NCBI GenBank assembly: GCA_036172665.1
Contig: CM069872.1
Location: 20,005,001 to 20,069,000, forward strand
From: Prosopocoilus inquinatus
Lineage: Eukaryota > Arthropoda > Insecta > Coleoptera > Lucanidae
DNA: 64,000 bases
Direction: 5' to 3'
The notes beneath the pieces were generated by a model that was given only the letters and a program-made list of their open reading frames with translations, did no database searches and was not told where the DNA came from. A program made the translations under genes and the position numbers. Of this stretch, positions 8,282-18,453 are shown in pieces; positions within the stretch are counted from its first letter, which is position 1, and every line of letters starts with the position of its first letter.

Positions 8282-10334
8282 ATGGATTTCGATACAAACA
8301 AATCTTTTTATAAAGAATAAGTTTTCTCCTAAAACTCATATTAAAAAGAATCCCTATAGGAAACCTCATCACTTTACACACTGTTATAAAAATTAAATAA
8401 AATCAAATGAGGAATGAGGAATAGAAGATGATGATAAAGTTAGAATCAAAATAAAAATTGTATAAAACTACAATAAGTTAAATTAATTTAAAAAATTACG
8501 AATTTTGACCTAACCTAAAAATTAATCTGTAAACAAGAAAAAGGACGATCAACCAATAATTAAAAAAATAAAATAAAATCAAAACGAATGAAAGACAAAA
8601 AAAGTGGCGATTAATCGACAGGATTTAAATGTAAAATACAAGTCATATCGAGGAAATGAAAGAAAAGAAAAACAAAAACTGATGAATTAGTATTTTAAGT
8701 AATAATTAAAAAATAATAATCACGTTAAATAAAATTAAACAAAATAGTTTAAGGGAAAAAATAAAGGTTGACCAATTGATTATACATGTCAAACTGTCAA
8801 ATAAGGAATTAAAAAAGATGATCGGTGATGAAGACAACACTAAAATAAAAATTGTAGATAATGTTAAATAAAATCAATCGAGATCGATCAATTCATTATA
8901 TTAAAACCAATCGACGAGATTATTACGTAAAATAAACTGAAATCGAATAAATGGAAAAAGAAAACCATCAACTGACAAGTAAAAAATAAATCACTTAAGC
9001 TATAACATCAAAATCAGAACATAAAGAACTAATTTAAAATCAACAATTTTAAATTGACCAAAAGAGGAAAAAAGACAATTAATTAACAATTAAAATATAA
9101 AAGAAAATCATGTCAATAAAATCAATCCAAAGAAAATACCATAAACAAGATGATCAATTGATAATTAAAAAATAAAAACAAAATAAATTTTAAAGAGTAA
9201 ATCACTTAAGGTTACAACATCAAAATCAGGATGTAAAGAAGTAATAAGAAAATCAACAGTTTTGAATCGAAAATACCACAAACAAGATGATCAATTGATA
9301 ATTTAAAAAAATCGATAAAAAGAAAACACAAAGGTCGATCAAATGATTACATTATTAAAAATCAAAGAAAATAAAGTCGAATGATTTGATTATATTAAAA
9401 ATTAAATAAAATCAAATAAGGAATAAAAGATGCTGATAAAGTTAGGACCAAAATAAAAATTGACAATACGTCAAAATGATTTAAAAATTAACGAACTTTG
9501 ACCTAATCCAAAAATGAATCTGTAAAGAAGAAAAAGGATCGTTTAATAATTTAAAAAAAAAATTAAGTCAAATCAGATAAAAGAGAAAACAAAAGTGGCG
9601 ATTAATCGACGGGATTTAAATATAAAATAAAGTCAGTTCGAGTAAACGAAAGAAACAAAAACAAAAGACGATGATTTAGTTGATAATTAAAAAATAATAA
9701 TCATGTCAATTAAAATCAATCAAAAACAGATTAAAAGAAAAAAATAAAGGTTGACCAACTGATTACATACATATTAAAAATGCAATTAAATAAAGTCAAG
9801 TAATGAATTAAAAAAGACGATCGGTGATGAAGATAACACTAAAATAAAAATTTTGGATAATGTCAAATGAAATCAACCGACAAGAGATTAAAAGAAATTA
9901 AAAGTCCACTTAAGTAAAGTCAAATAAGGAATTAAAAAAAAGATGATAAAGCTAAAGATAAAACTAAAATAAAAATTCTACAAAACTAACATAAATAAAG
10001 TCGAATCAAGGGCAGTAACGAATTTTTAGTCGAAGGTTTGAACAAAAGCGAATCAAGCTTATAATTCAAATAACGTAAAATAAAGTCAAATCGAAACTAG
10101 AAAATGAGAAAGAGATCGGCTTAGAATAAAGTATATATATATAGCTTAAACAGCGACATCTTACGATCGCTTTTTGACAAAAAAAAGGTTTACAACAAAT
10201 TCTAATATTATTAGGAGTAGTACACATATTTACACTAACTGTTTTAAAAATATTAATTAAATTTGAAATGGGGTCAATGGATGTTTTTATTTTCGTGTAA
10301 GGGGTCGATGCTTAGAAAACGTTGAGAACCCCTG
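8282..10334. mobile_element. Degenerate AT-rich hAT-like non-autonomous element
   Basis: Almost entirely A/T/G-rich on this strand, built from loosely repeated AAATAAAATCAAATxGAATAAAAGAGAAAA motifs with GGCGATTAATCGACxGGATT blocks. It ends GTTGAGAACCCCTG at 10334, whose inverse is CAGGGGTTCTCAAC, a hAT-like terminus. The same interior and a similar right end occur at 51754-53167, where an 8-bp TSD can be seen. No convincing left end or TSD here. No coding capacity. Confidence 0.5.
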
Positions 10335-11189
10335 TCTTACGCGATCGTAGAATTAGTAACGCAGTGGTCAACTGCATACCATAAACATAAACAGTGCATA
10401 AAATATAGACACTTTGTTGATAACTTACAAAAAAATGTACTTTTTCCATTACTTTTATTATTCTGATGCTGTAGGTTTATTACTAATTTTACTTTCCCAA
10501 TTATTGTTTCATTAACAAATCATACCTACTCACTACTCACTGTCAGACTTTAGGTAACGGTTGCCATGAATCATCCTGTACATCGAGGTACTAATTGTGA
10601 GGCACGTGGATTTATAAATGTAGGTATCAGAAATTATTGTTTGCACTACTATGTCATATCTACTTTTAAATAAGCCTCCCAATGATTGCTATTAAAAAAC
10701 AAAGCGTTATCAATGCGAAGTTTACACAACAGAAATATGTAAGTTTCGAATTCGCAATAATTGCGGTGTTGCTTGTTGCGTTCCTAGCGCGTTCACAAAA
10801 TCGCTGACTCACTCATTTGAATGGGCAGTTTGTTAGAAATTTATGTGAAGGCCGGTCCAATAAATCAGATTTTTAGTCGGTCGGTAATGCATAAATCTAA
10901 TTAGGAATTGGACTTACATAATTAGAAGGCGAACGTATTTTTTGCGGGATGACTCAGTGGCGTAACTACACGTTATGATTTTCGGAAGTGTTAATAAAAC
11001 GTTAATGACGAGGAATTTAAATTAATAGTTCCTCAAGATTGCCTCCCAATTTCTAAAATTAACAATAAATTAGTCCCACTCAGTGGCGGATTTAGTAGTT
11101 GAGAGGCCCTCGGCGCAATCCAACTTTGAGTCCCCCCCTCTAAATATTTTCAGTATCATCACAGAGTGCACGTTTTTATTGCAGATTAA
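10335..11189. other. Intergenic, nothing recognised
   Basis: Ordinary AT-rich sequence without long ORFs, tRNA-like folds or clear transposon ends. Confidence 0.5.
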
Positions 11190-11375
11190 GGCGGCTTGTC
11201 CACGACAAGAATTTTCGCCGTTCGCCATCCCGGCGAATTTACCGGATTAGTAGTAATACATTAGATTATATTCACTCTTGTCCACGTGTTCTGAAAATTT
11301 ACCGTGCCGGCTCGTGGACAAGCCAGAACTTAATCTAATGTATTACTATTAATCCGGTAAATTTGCCGGGACGAC
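11190..11375. mobile_element. Inverted-repeat element with nested arms
   Basis: GGCTTGTCCACG near 11193 and CGTGGACAAGCC near 11313 are inverse. ACCGGATTAGTAGTAATACATTAG near 11230 and its inverse near 11333 form a second pair. A related fragment with the GTGGACAAGCC block is at 14580-14665. Probably a small foldback transposon; its ends are not certain. Confidence 0.5.
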
Positions 11376-11977
11376 GCACAGTGGTCCGGATTGCAGTTTT
11401 AGCGCGAAATAATTATGAATTCTACTTAAATAGTTGTTTTTCGTAATGAAACAAATTTTCAAGAAATCTAAAGCATACAGTGATAATAAACGAATAATGT
11501 TATGCTCTAAAACCTAACTTTTTTTTAGCAGTCAGACATTTTAAAACCACTGGTTTCACTATAACACATTATTTCTGTGTTTATCTGATGTTGTCCAGGT
11601 GTTGGCGGGTAATACATATAGATTAGGTATTTAATAGGGTGTTTCTATATTTATGTTCTAAACGTATGTTTCAGTTGAGAAAAGAGTTCAGATCTCTTCC
11701 AATATATTTATTTTCATAGCAAGTACGTGTGCTTATCAGTTGTAGTGCACCTCAAAAAAAAAAATTAAAAATAAGAAAGTTGTACACAGTTGCACTTTGC
11801 TTTTTTTAAAAATGAATTTTGAATATACATTGATCCTAAAAAAATACATTTCCACATCTGCAAACATCTGCCTTTTTTGTGGGTCCACTTAATTTCTGAA
11901 ATTATTTTTGTTTGACACGCAAGTAATTTGGCAAGCCAAAAAAAATATTTACATTAAAGACAGAATAGTAACAAATA

Positions 11978-12581
11978 CTGGGTGTCTCATAACCTACGGA
12001 GGAGATTAAAAGGTTAGCTAAAGGAGATCAAATTAAAGAGTTTTTCTTAATAAATTTTTGGTAAAAACGCAATAACTAAAAAGTTACAAGAGTTTAAAGC
12101 GAAATTAATTAACAAGCAAAAGTTACTCCCCTGTAGTAATATTTTAGGTTTTAAATTCAAATTTGAGGCATTTATGAGTTAATTGAACACTGCTTTACAA
12201 TAAACAACTATTTTAAAAAACGTAGTCACGTTAATGTTATAGCTATTTCATTTTTTCTTCTAATGCCCAAAAACGGGGTTTCCTTTCGTTGTGCACCGCC
12301 TACTAATTAAAAACAGAACTAGGAAACAGATTAACATGGACATTATATGAATGGTGGTTTTGATAAATTTAGAGTTTATTTAACAATAAAGTTGCATTTT
12401 GTGAAATAATTTTTATTAATTAAGAAGCTACTGGTGTAAATTAAATAAGAAATTAAGAAAGTTAAGCCGCTGTAACTTTCTTATTATTCGGTTTTGGTCA
12501 AAAGCGAATTAAGAAAAAGGCTTTATTTTGATGTGCCACAGCTGCCCTTTCAATCTCCTCCGTAGGTTGTGAGACACCCAG
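11978..12581. mobile_element. MITE with CTGGGTGTCTCA ends and TA duplication
   Basis: Starts CTGGGTGTCTCATAACC and ends with the inverse GGTTGTGAGACACCCAG. TA lies on both sides (11976-11977, 12582-12583). The inverted repeats run at least 34 bp with few mismatches. The 604-bp body has no ORF. Confidence 0.8.
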
Positions 12582-12828
12582 TATATTACACATTCAGTAT
12601 ACGATTATCATTGCAAAAAATATAACACAACATAGAAATAAACATAGATAACTTTAAAAAGCAAGATCTTTCAAAGACGACTGATGACAACACGAATGAC
12701 GATTTAATAAATTAATAAGTTTGACAATCGGTTATTCAGAATTCAAACGATATTTATGCAAGCCTATATTTTTTTTTCATATTCTTTGTGATGTTTGTCA
12801 ACAGAATTATTTTCATTTACGTGATATA

Positions 12829-14534
12829 CAGGATCTCCCAAATTGAGTGGCCTATTAAAAGTTTTCGAGGAAGGAAATCAATCGAATTCAGACTAAAATA
12901 TTTTCACTTTTATATCACTTCCGATTATACCGGAAGTCGCCGCTAATTTTCTTATTTTAAATGATTTTGAGATATCTGGAGATTTATCTAAAAAATTGTT
13001 TTGGTCAGCTTTCTTTGAAGAGATTGTGTTTATGACACTTTCAAATTTAGAAATTCAGGTGAGCATGTCGTTTTGAAGTACTATCTTCAGGCTTTCAAAT
13101 AGTGTCCTAATTATCCCTGAAAAAATCACAGGCTGGTCATAAAATGGTGTCGAACCTCACTATGTTTAACTGCCCAAAACTCAATTTTCGTAAATGGAAC
13201 ACCCTGTATATTTTTACATCATGAGACAGAGAATCAAATTCTACATCGATTAGTATTAGTATTCCTTATACCCATCTGCAGTAGTTTTCTTATTATCAGT
13301 AATAATTTTTTTATTATAATGGTATATTTTTCTTGAATTATTGTATTTTTTAGCAGTAAGTGACGAGAAAACAAAAATATTTATTGAGTTATAACACTAA
13401 CAGATAAGTAACATGATTTTTTTTTATTTTAGATAAAGTTGGCCATGAAAAGCAAAAAGAAGAGGAGGTGGCGACCTACAATAAGAACAAATTTGGAAAT
13501 TCTGTGGTAGATTTTTATGTAGTGTATCTTTCTACGGCCTCCATTTATCTAAAATTTAAAAAGTCACATACAGTACAAACAAGTAACAAAGAAATTAACA
13601 AAATTAACAAAGCAAATGAAAAGTATCCTTACTATTGCAAAATTGTAACATCGTAAAATAACTACAAAGCTTGTTAAAATTGCCTGCCATTCGTGCGGAG
13701 GCAATTTCTTATTCGTGATACAACACCCTCTGTGGTTGCTCGTCGTATTTCCATGGGATTTAAATTTTGAAAGCAATTTATAACTCGATTTTCGAGATCT
13801 TGCCTATCATTTACAGGTTCACGATAAACCTCCGATTTAATTTTACCCCACAGATAGAAATCCAATGGCATAAGATCAGGTGATCGCGGAGGTCATCTCA
13901 AAGGACCGTGGCGTCCTATCCATCGATTTGGAAAAAGTTCGTAAATTTTCTAAAAAATTTGTCATTACAGTTCTCAAAATGTCTAAACAACGACGAGAAT
14001 TTAGATTTTCGTTATAAATAACGATAGAATTTGATTCTCTGTCTCATGATGTAAAAATATACAGGGTGTTCCATTTACGAAAATTGAGTTTTGGGCAGTT
14101 AAACATAGTGAGGTTCGACACCATTTTATGACCAGCCTGTGATTTTTTCAGGGATAATTAGGACACTATTTGAAAGCCTGAAGATAGTACTTCAAAACGA
14201 CATGCCACCTGAATTTCTAAATTTGAAAGTGACATAAATACAATCTCTTCAATGAAAGCTGACCAAAACAATTTTTTAGATAAATCTCCAGATATCTCAA
14301 AATCGGTTACATTTAAGTGTAGGCAAGCCTTAACAATTTTTACTTAGACTAATACGTAGAATCAGAATTTGCAATAAAAAATATAGCATTCCATTTAAAA
14401 TAAGAAAATATTGTGAAAATATTTTAGTCTGAAAGATCACCTTCCGCCGTGGCAGCCTGATGCTAAGTTTCATATTTTTTGTATATTTCCTTCCTCGAAA
14501 ACTTTTAATAGGCCACTCAACTTGGAAGACCCTG
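12829..14534. mobile_element. Mariner-like element with long inverted arms (DD41D type, dead)
   Basis: Ends CAGGATCTCCCAA and (inverse) CAGGGTCTTCCAA, flanked by TA at 12827-12828 and 14535-14536. The terminal repeats are long: the first ~50 bp match nearly perfectly, and a further block (about 12940-13260 against 14015-14330) is again inverse. The 1.7-kb body holds a decayed transposase (13674-13919, -), so the element is non-autonomous. Confidence 0.8.
13674..13919 (-). pseudogene. C-terminal remnant of a DD41D mariner transposase
   Basis: The end of a Tc1/mariner-superfamily transposase: WIGRHGPLR, then an in-frame stop, then PPRSPDLMPLDFYLWG and a tail ending NGRQF. The same order occurs in the DD41D transposase at 24.8-25.7 kb (WIGPNGPIKW, PPRTPDITPLDFF, NGRQF). 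The last catalytic Asp (PLD) is present; the rest of the catalytic domain is lost. Confidence 0.65.
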
Positions 14535-15173
14535 TATGAAGACTTCATTTCTCGAATTAATTATTTCGCGCTAAGTATTCATTCTAGACTGTGCGACGGA
14601 CGGCGAAAATTCTTGTCGTGGACAAGCCGTCTAAGAATTTTCGCCTTCCGCCGTCCCGGCAAATTTTGGTAAAATCTTTTAAGTGCTTTTAAGTTTAAGA
14701 TTTAAAATCTTTTAAGTGCTTTTAAGTTGGTAGCGTACTGAAGATGGTAGCTTAGCTGCCGAAATACGTATCTACGGATATAAAATTATTATGGGCGGAG
14801 ATTAATTTCAATTATTTCTTAAACCACAGTCTCCTTTAATATTTTAGTCAATAAGAACGTATCGTTTTTGCTGTAGCAATATATTTTTTTTGTTTTTATT
14901 TAACTATTTCAAACCATTTTAGTAATCTACCTCTTATCTGTGGTGATCTATCGCAATTTAGAGATATCTAACGAAATTTTTCACAACTTTATTCCGAAAT
15001 GCACACTTGGTCGGTTGACAGCATTGATTCTTGGCCCACGAATAAATCGCTATCTTAGTTTATAGGACTATTAATTTGTTCTTTCTCTGTTGACAGTAAT
15101 AAAAATTTCGATATTGATGTTTCATAAATACCGTAATTTTTATTGTTGTCAAGAAAATGTATAAGAATCGCAC

Positions 15174-15417
15174 CTTTTCGACACAGTACTCATCCTCATC
15201 GACATACGAGTACAAAATACTCTCATCTTCTGTCAATCGGGCGACATTCCTATGACGCGTCTTATCCAAATCGGTGACGCAGTTTTTTTCATCCTTGTAG
15301 AATTCCCTCTCGAATTTTCCGTATACCTTCTCCTGCCAGCGGAAAGTTTTGCTCTCGAGTTCCGCCGTCCTGGTTTCTCCTAGTTGCGGATCGTCGACAA
15401 GCTCTTTTATTTGCACC
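15174..15417 (-). CDS. Candidate exon of an unidentified gene
   Basis: An open stretch of 81 codons (ELVDDPQLGE... to ...YVDEDEYCVEK), richer in G+C than its surroundings. A plausible acceptor (TTATATACAG) lies at its start and a GTGCGA donor at its end. The peptide is charged and hydrophilic, and I do not recognise it. Caution: the acceptor overlaps a CAGGGTGCAA-like string that could be a transposon terminus, and no partner exons were found. Confidence 0.3.
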
Positions 15418-15956
15418 CTGTATATAACGCAAGAGGGATAAGTTCGTCGGAGAACGATCTCAACAAAAGAGTGAGGGAGAACAACTGTGTCTCACTGCAA
15501 GTACACGTACACAGAAAAATTAATGCCAAAATGGAGACAGAAACAAATTTTATATGAAATATTTGCACAATTGTCGGACAGGACGTTATTCTTAGAGTAA
15601 AATTTACTACAGTTGTACTCATTTTTGCTACAATTTGTTTCTGATTTTTTTTTTCTATGTGTAAGACTGAGAAAATGAAACAATCCGAGTGCTCCAAGCG
15701 TATACTAGCCTGCATTTTATGTAGTCGCAGTTTCTCATTTAAATTTAAAATTCAACATACAGTTCCATGATTGGTTGTTACCGTAGCAACAAAATTTAAC
15801 AGCCTTTTAAATTGAACGCTTTTGACACAGAATAGGTCCCTAAGGCGGCCTGGAATTTTTTTATCATTATTAATTTATTGTGTAGCGTTTCGAATATTCG
15901 AATTCATATTGTCTTGTGCTTAACTAAACAGCCATTTAGAACTTATGTAAGCAACT

Positions 15957-16170
15957 TTCCAGACCGTCTGAATTTTGTTGCAAATCGTTTTTAATGCAGT
16001 GAAACCCTCGAGCAGCCTCAAATAGAGCTGAAACAGCTGTACAGAGCGTGCTCAAGGGTTTCCCCTACAATCAAAAACGATGTGCAACAAAATTTTTTTA
16101 AACTTTCATTATGCTCAGACAGCAAGGCATGTCAAAAAGCGATCGTAGGGTGTCGCTGTTTAAACTGTAT
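15957..16170. repeat. Degenerate copy of the ~311-bp repeat
   Basis: Contains GCAAATCGTTTTTAATGCAG, a CTCGAGCAGCCTC half, an inverted GCTGAAACAGCTGTACAG part and AAAAAGCGATCGTAGGGTGTCGCTG at the end, with deletions relative to other copies. Confidence 0.65.
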
Positions 16171-16264
16171 TATATTGATATTTTAAACTCAATTATATTA
16201 GGAACGGCTCTTCCAAATATCAATATATTATATATTTTTGAAATCAGGGAACAATGGTGTTTCA

Positions 16265-16916
16265 GAAAAATTTTGTGCAAATCGTTTTTGATTGCAGCGA
16301 GAACCTCGAGCAGCCTCTGGACAGCTGTTTCAGCCCTGCTTGGGGCTTCCTCAGCAGAGACGTAGCTCGACATTCCCGCTGCAAACAAAAACGACTTGCC
16401 CAATTTATTCGCATTTGCGATGTAAGAGTGATGAACAGATAAAATAGCGACATCTTACTATCGCTTTTTGACCTGACATTGCAGTAGGGTAGACAAATTG
16501 AAGCGGGATTTGCTCCTAATAAGTTCCCCATGCAAGGCGGCCATGCTTGCTGTCAAGGATAATGAAAATTTTAGAAAAATTTTGTGCAAATCGTTTTTGA
16601 TTGCAGCGAGAACCTCGAGCAGCCTCTGTACAGCTGTTTCAGCAAGTCGTTTTTGTTTGCAACGGGAATGTCGAGCTACGTCTCTGCTGAAGAAGCCCCA
16701 AGCAGGGCTGAAACAGCTGTCCAGAGGCTGCTCGAGGTTCTCGCTGCAATCAAAAACGATTTGCACAAAATTTTTCTAAAATTTTCATTATCCTTGACAG
16801 CAAGCATGGCCGCCTTGCATGGGGAACTTATTAGGAGCAAATCCCGCTTCAATTTGTCTACCCTACTGCAATGTCAGGTCAAAAAGTGATAGTAAGATGT
16901 CGCTATTTTATCTGTT
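16265..16916. mobile_element. ~311-bp-repeat element, two inverted units, perfect 13-bp TSD
   Basis: The 652-bp insertion begins GAAAAATTTTGTGCAAATCG and ends GTCGCTATTTTATCTGTT. It is flanked by CAATGGTGTTTCA at 16252-16264 and 16917-16929, an exact 13-bp duplication. Inside is one unit reading one way, then a second joined in inverted orientation, with a fold-back near 16640. No terminal inverted repeat and no poly(A) are present. Confidence 0.8.
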
Positions 16917-16929
16917 CAATGGTGTTTCA

Positions 16930-17627
16930 ATTTAGCAAAAAATATACAGGCCGTTGCATTAAAAAAAAAACACAAATTGAATTTTTTTCTCCAATTTGTG
17001 TTGCGTTTTTGTTTTACTACATGATAACTAAAACTAATAGACATAAAGCATAGACATAAACTTTTGTATTAAAATTTCTTTTCTAGAACTTAAAATAAGC
17101 CTCTAGGTAAGTTGCAAAATATAAAAAAAAACCTGTATAGGATGAAGCGAGAATAGAGTGAGAGTGAAGCTGTTGTGATACAAGTAAAAGTGAGACTGAA
17201 GTTGCGTCGGCTTATATTCAACTCCATACACCCTCTTTGATCTTTTCGCAGTTTTGACTCGCTTTACTTGTATCAAAGTGAATTAAAAAAAGTGCGAACA
17301 TGTTGAATTTTTGACTTACTCGTTTGTATCAATATCAAAAGTGAATCAAAAGTACAGAGTTGAATAAACGAACGCAGCTAAAAGTGCTCGGAAAGCGTAA
17401 ATAGTTGACTAAACGAACGCTTCTTTAGCGGCACGGAGAAAGCGCGCGCGCTTTACGAAGTTACACCAAATTGCATACCTGATTATCAAATTGTTAATGT
17501 CATCGGGACACCTGTAGATACAAGTATATTTTTTGAGTTTTTGCCAATTCCACTCCACGAGTTGGTTCGTCATTACTTTGACGGCTCTTGTGCATTTATT
17601 TATTTGTTTTTTTTTCTTGCTCCGGAA
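16930..17627. other. Upstream region of the rho-4-like gene, mostly unassigned
   Basis: Begins with a weak CAGGCCGTTGCATTAAAA to CCTGTATA inverted pair (about 16947-17138), possibly a tiny MITE. The rest is unassigned and includes a short GCGCGCGC run near 17442. No promoter element can be claimed. Confidence 0.35.
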
Positions 17628-18011
17628 TCACAACACTGAAGTTAGCGAGTTAATTATAGACGCAACTGACGCAACTTCAAAGCGACAATCAAATTAATGA
17701 TGTCATTTGTAAATTTGAAAGAACTTTTCTGTGAAGTTTTTATCAATAATTCTGTTTGACGAAATAGTTCGCGTTCGTAACGCATTTGGTTTTCTCTCGA
17801 TGAATCAATCACAACAATGAAGTTAGCGAAGCAAGCTCAAAACGAAAACAAAACGATAAGCAAATTATTGGTGATGTCATTCGTAAATTCCAAGGTACTT
17901 TGCTTGTGTTTTTATCAGTTCTGTTTGACGAATTAGTTCACGTTCTTAACGAGTTTCTTATTAATGACGCATTTGGTTTTTCTCCGATGAATCAATCAAT
18001 CACAACAATGA
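17628..18011 (+). repeat. Tandem repeat, ~185 bp, about two copies
   Basis: TCACAACAxTGAAGTTAGC recurs at 17628, 17809 and 18000 (periods of 181 and 191). The units share GATGTCATTxGTAAATT, TTCTGTTTGACGAA and CGCATTTGGTTTTTCTC. It lies just upstream of the rho-4-like first coding exon. Confidence 0.8.
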
Positions 18012-18369
18012 AGTTAGCCGCTGACACGCCGTCACCGAGCGAACGTCAAACAACGCGCGATGAGGTTATTTGATGCATAATGTAAGAAAATTTTGAATTT
18101 CTTCTAAAATTTAAGGTGGAATGAGCGAACGTCGCGTTTCACTTCCAGACCTGCGTCGGCCCGCTCATCGGCACGACTTTCCGACGCCGATAAGATAAGA
18201 TAGTTACATGATTAATGCCGTAAAAATTTGACTGAGGTAGAAGGTGGTAATTACAATTATTTTTTATTCGTAACTTGGGTGTGCTTGATTAACATTTTTT
18301 TTATTGCGCATTCTCGCGTCGCGCTTAAAAGCTCAAAGCTACAAGGTTTTTCTTTTTTGTTCCATCGAA

Positions 18370-18453
18370 ATGACCAGGGACCGTGCCAATTCACAGTCAA
18401 TTCCATTACAGTTGAATGGGAGAGACGAAAGCTACCGTTCACTATTCAATGAA
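18370..18453 (+). CDS. rho-4-like: rho-4-like exon 1
   Basis: 28 codons from ATG (context CGAAATGA) to a perfect GAA|GTAAGT donor. It ends ...SYRSLFNE, the entering helix of the first EF-hand, and runs straight into FDVNRDG of exon 2. Other frames here give longer ORFs that lack this continuity. Confidence 0.8.

Noticed and set aside
15407..15715. 102-codon ORF upstream of the orphan exon
   Set aside because: Low-complexity AT-rich frame, no splice fit with 15417 and no domain.
18228..18452. 74-codon ORF overlapping rho-4 exon 1
   Set aside because: It is in another frame and ends at the donor region without continuing into the EF-hand exon; the frame from 18370 does.
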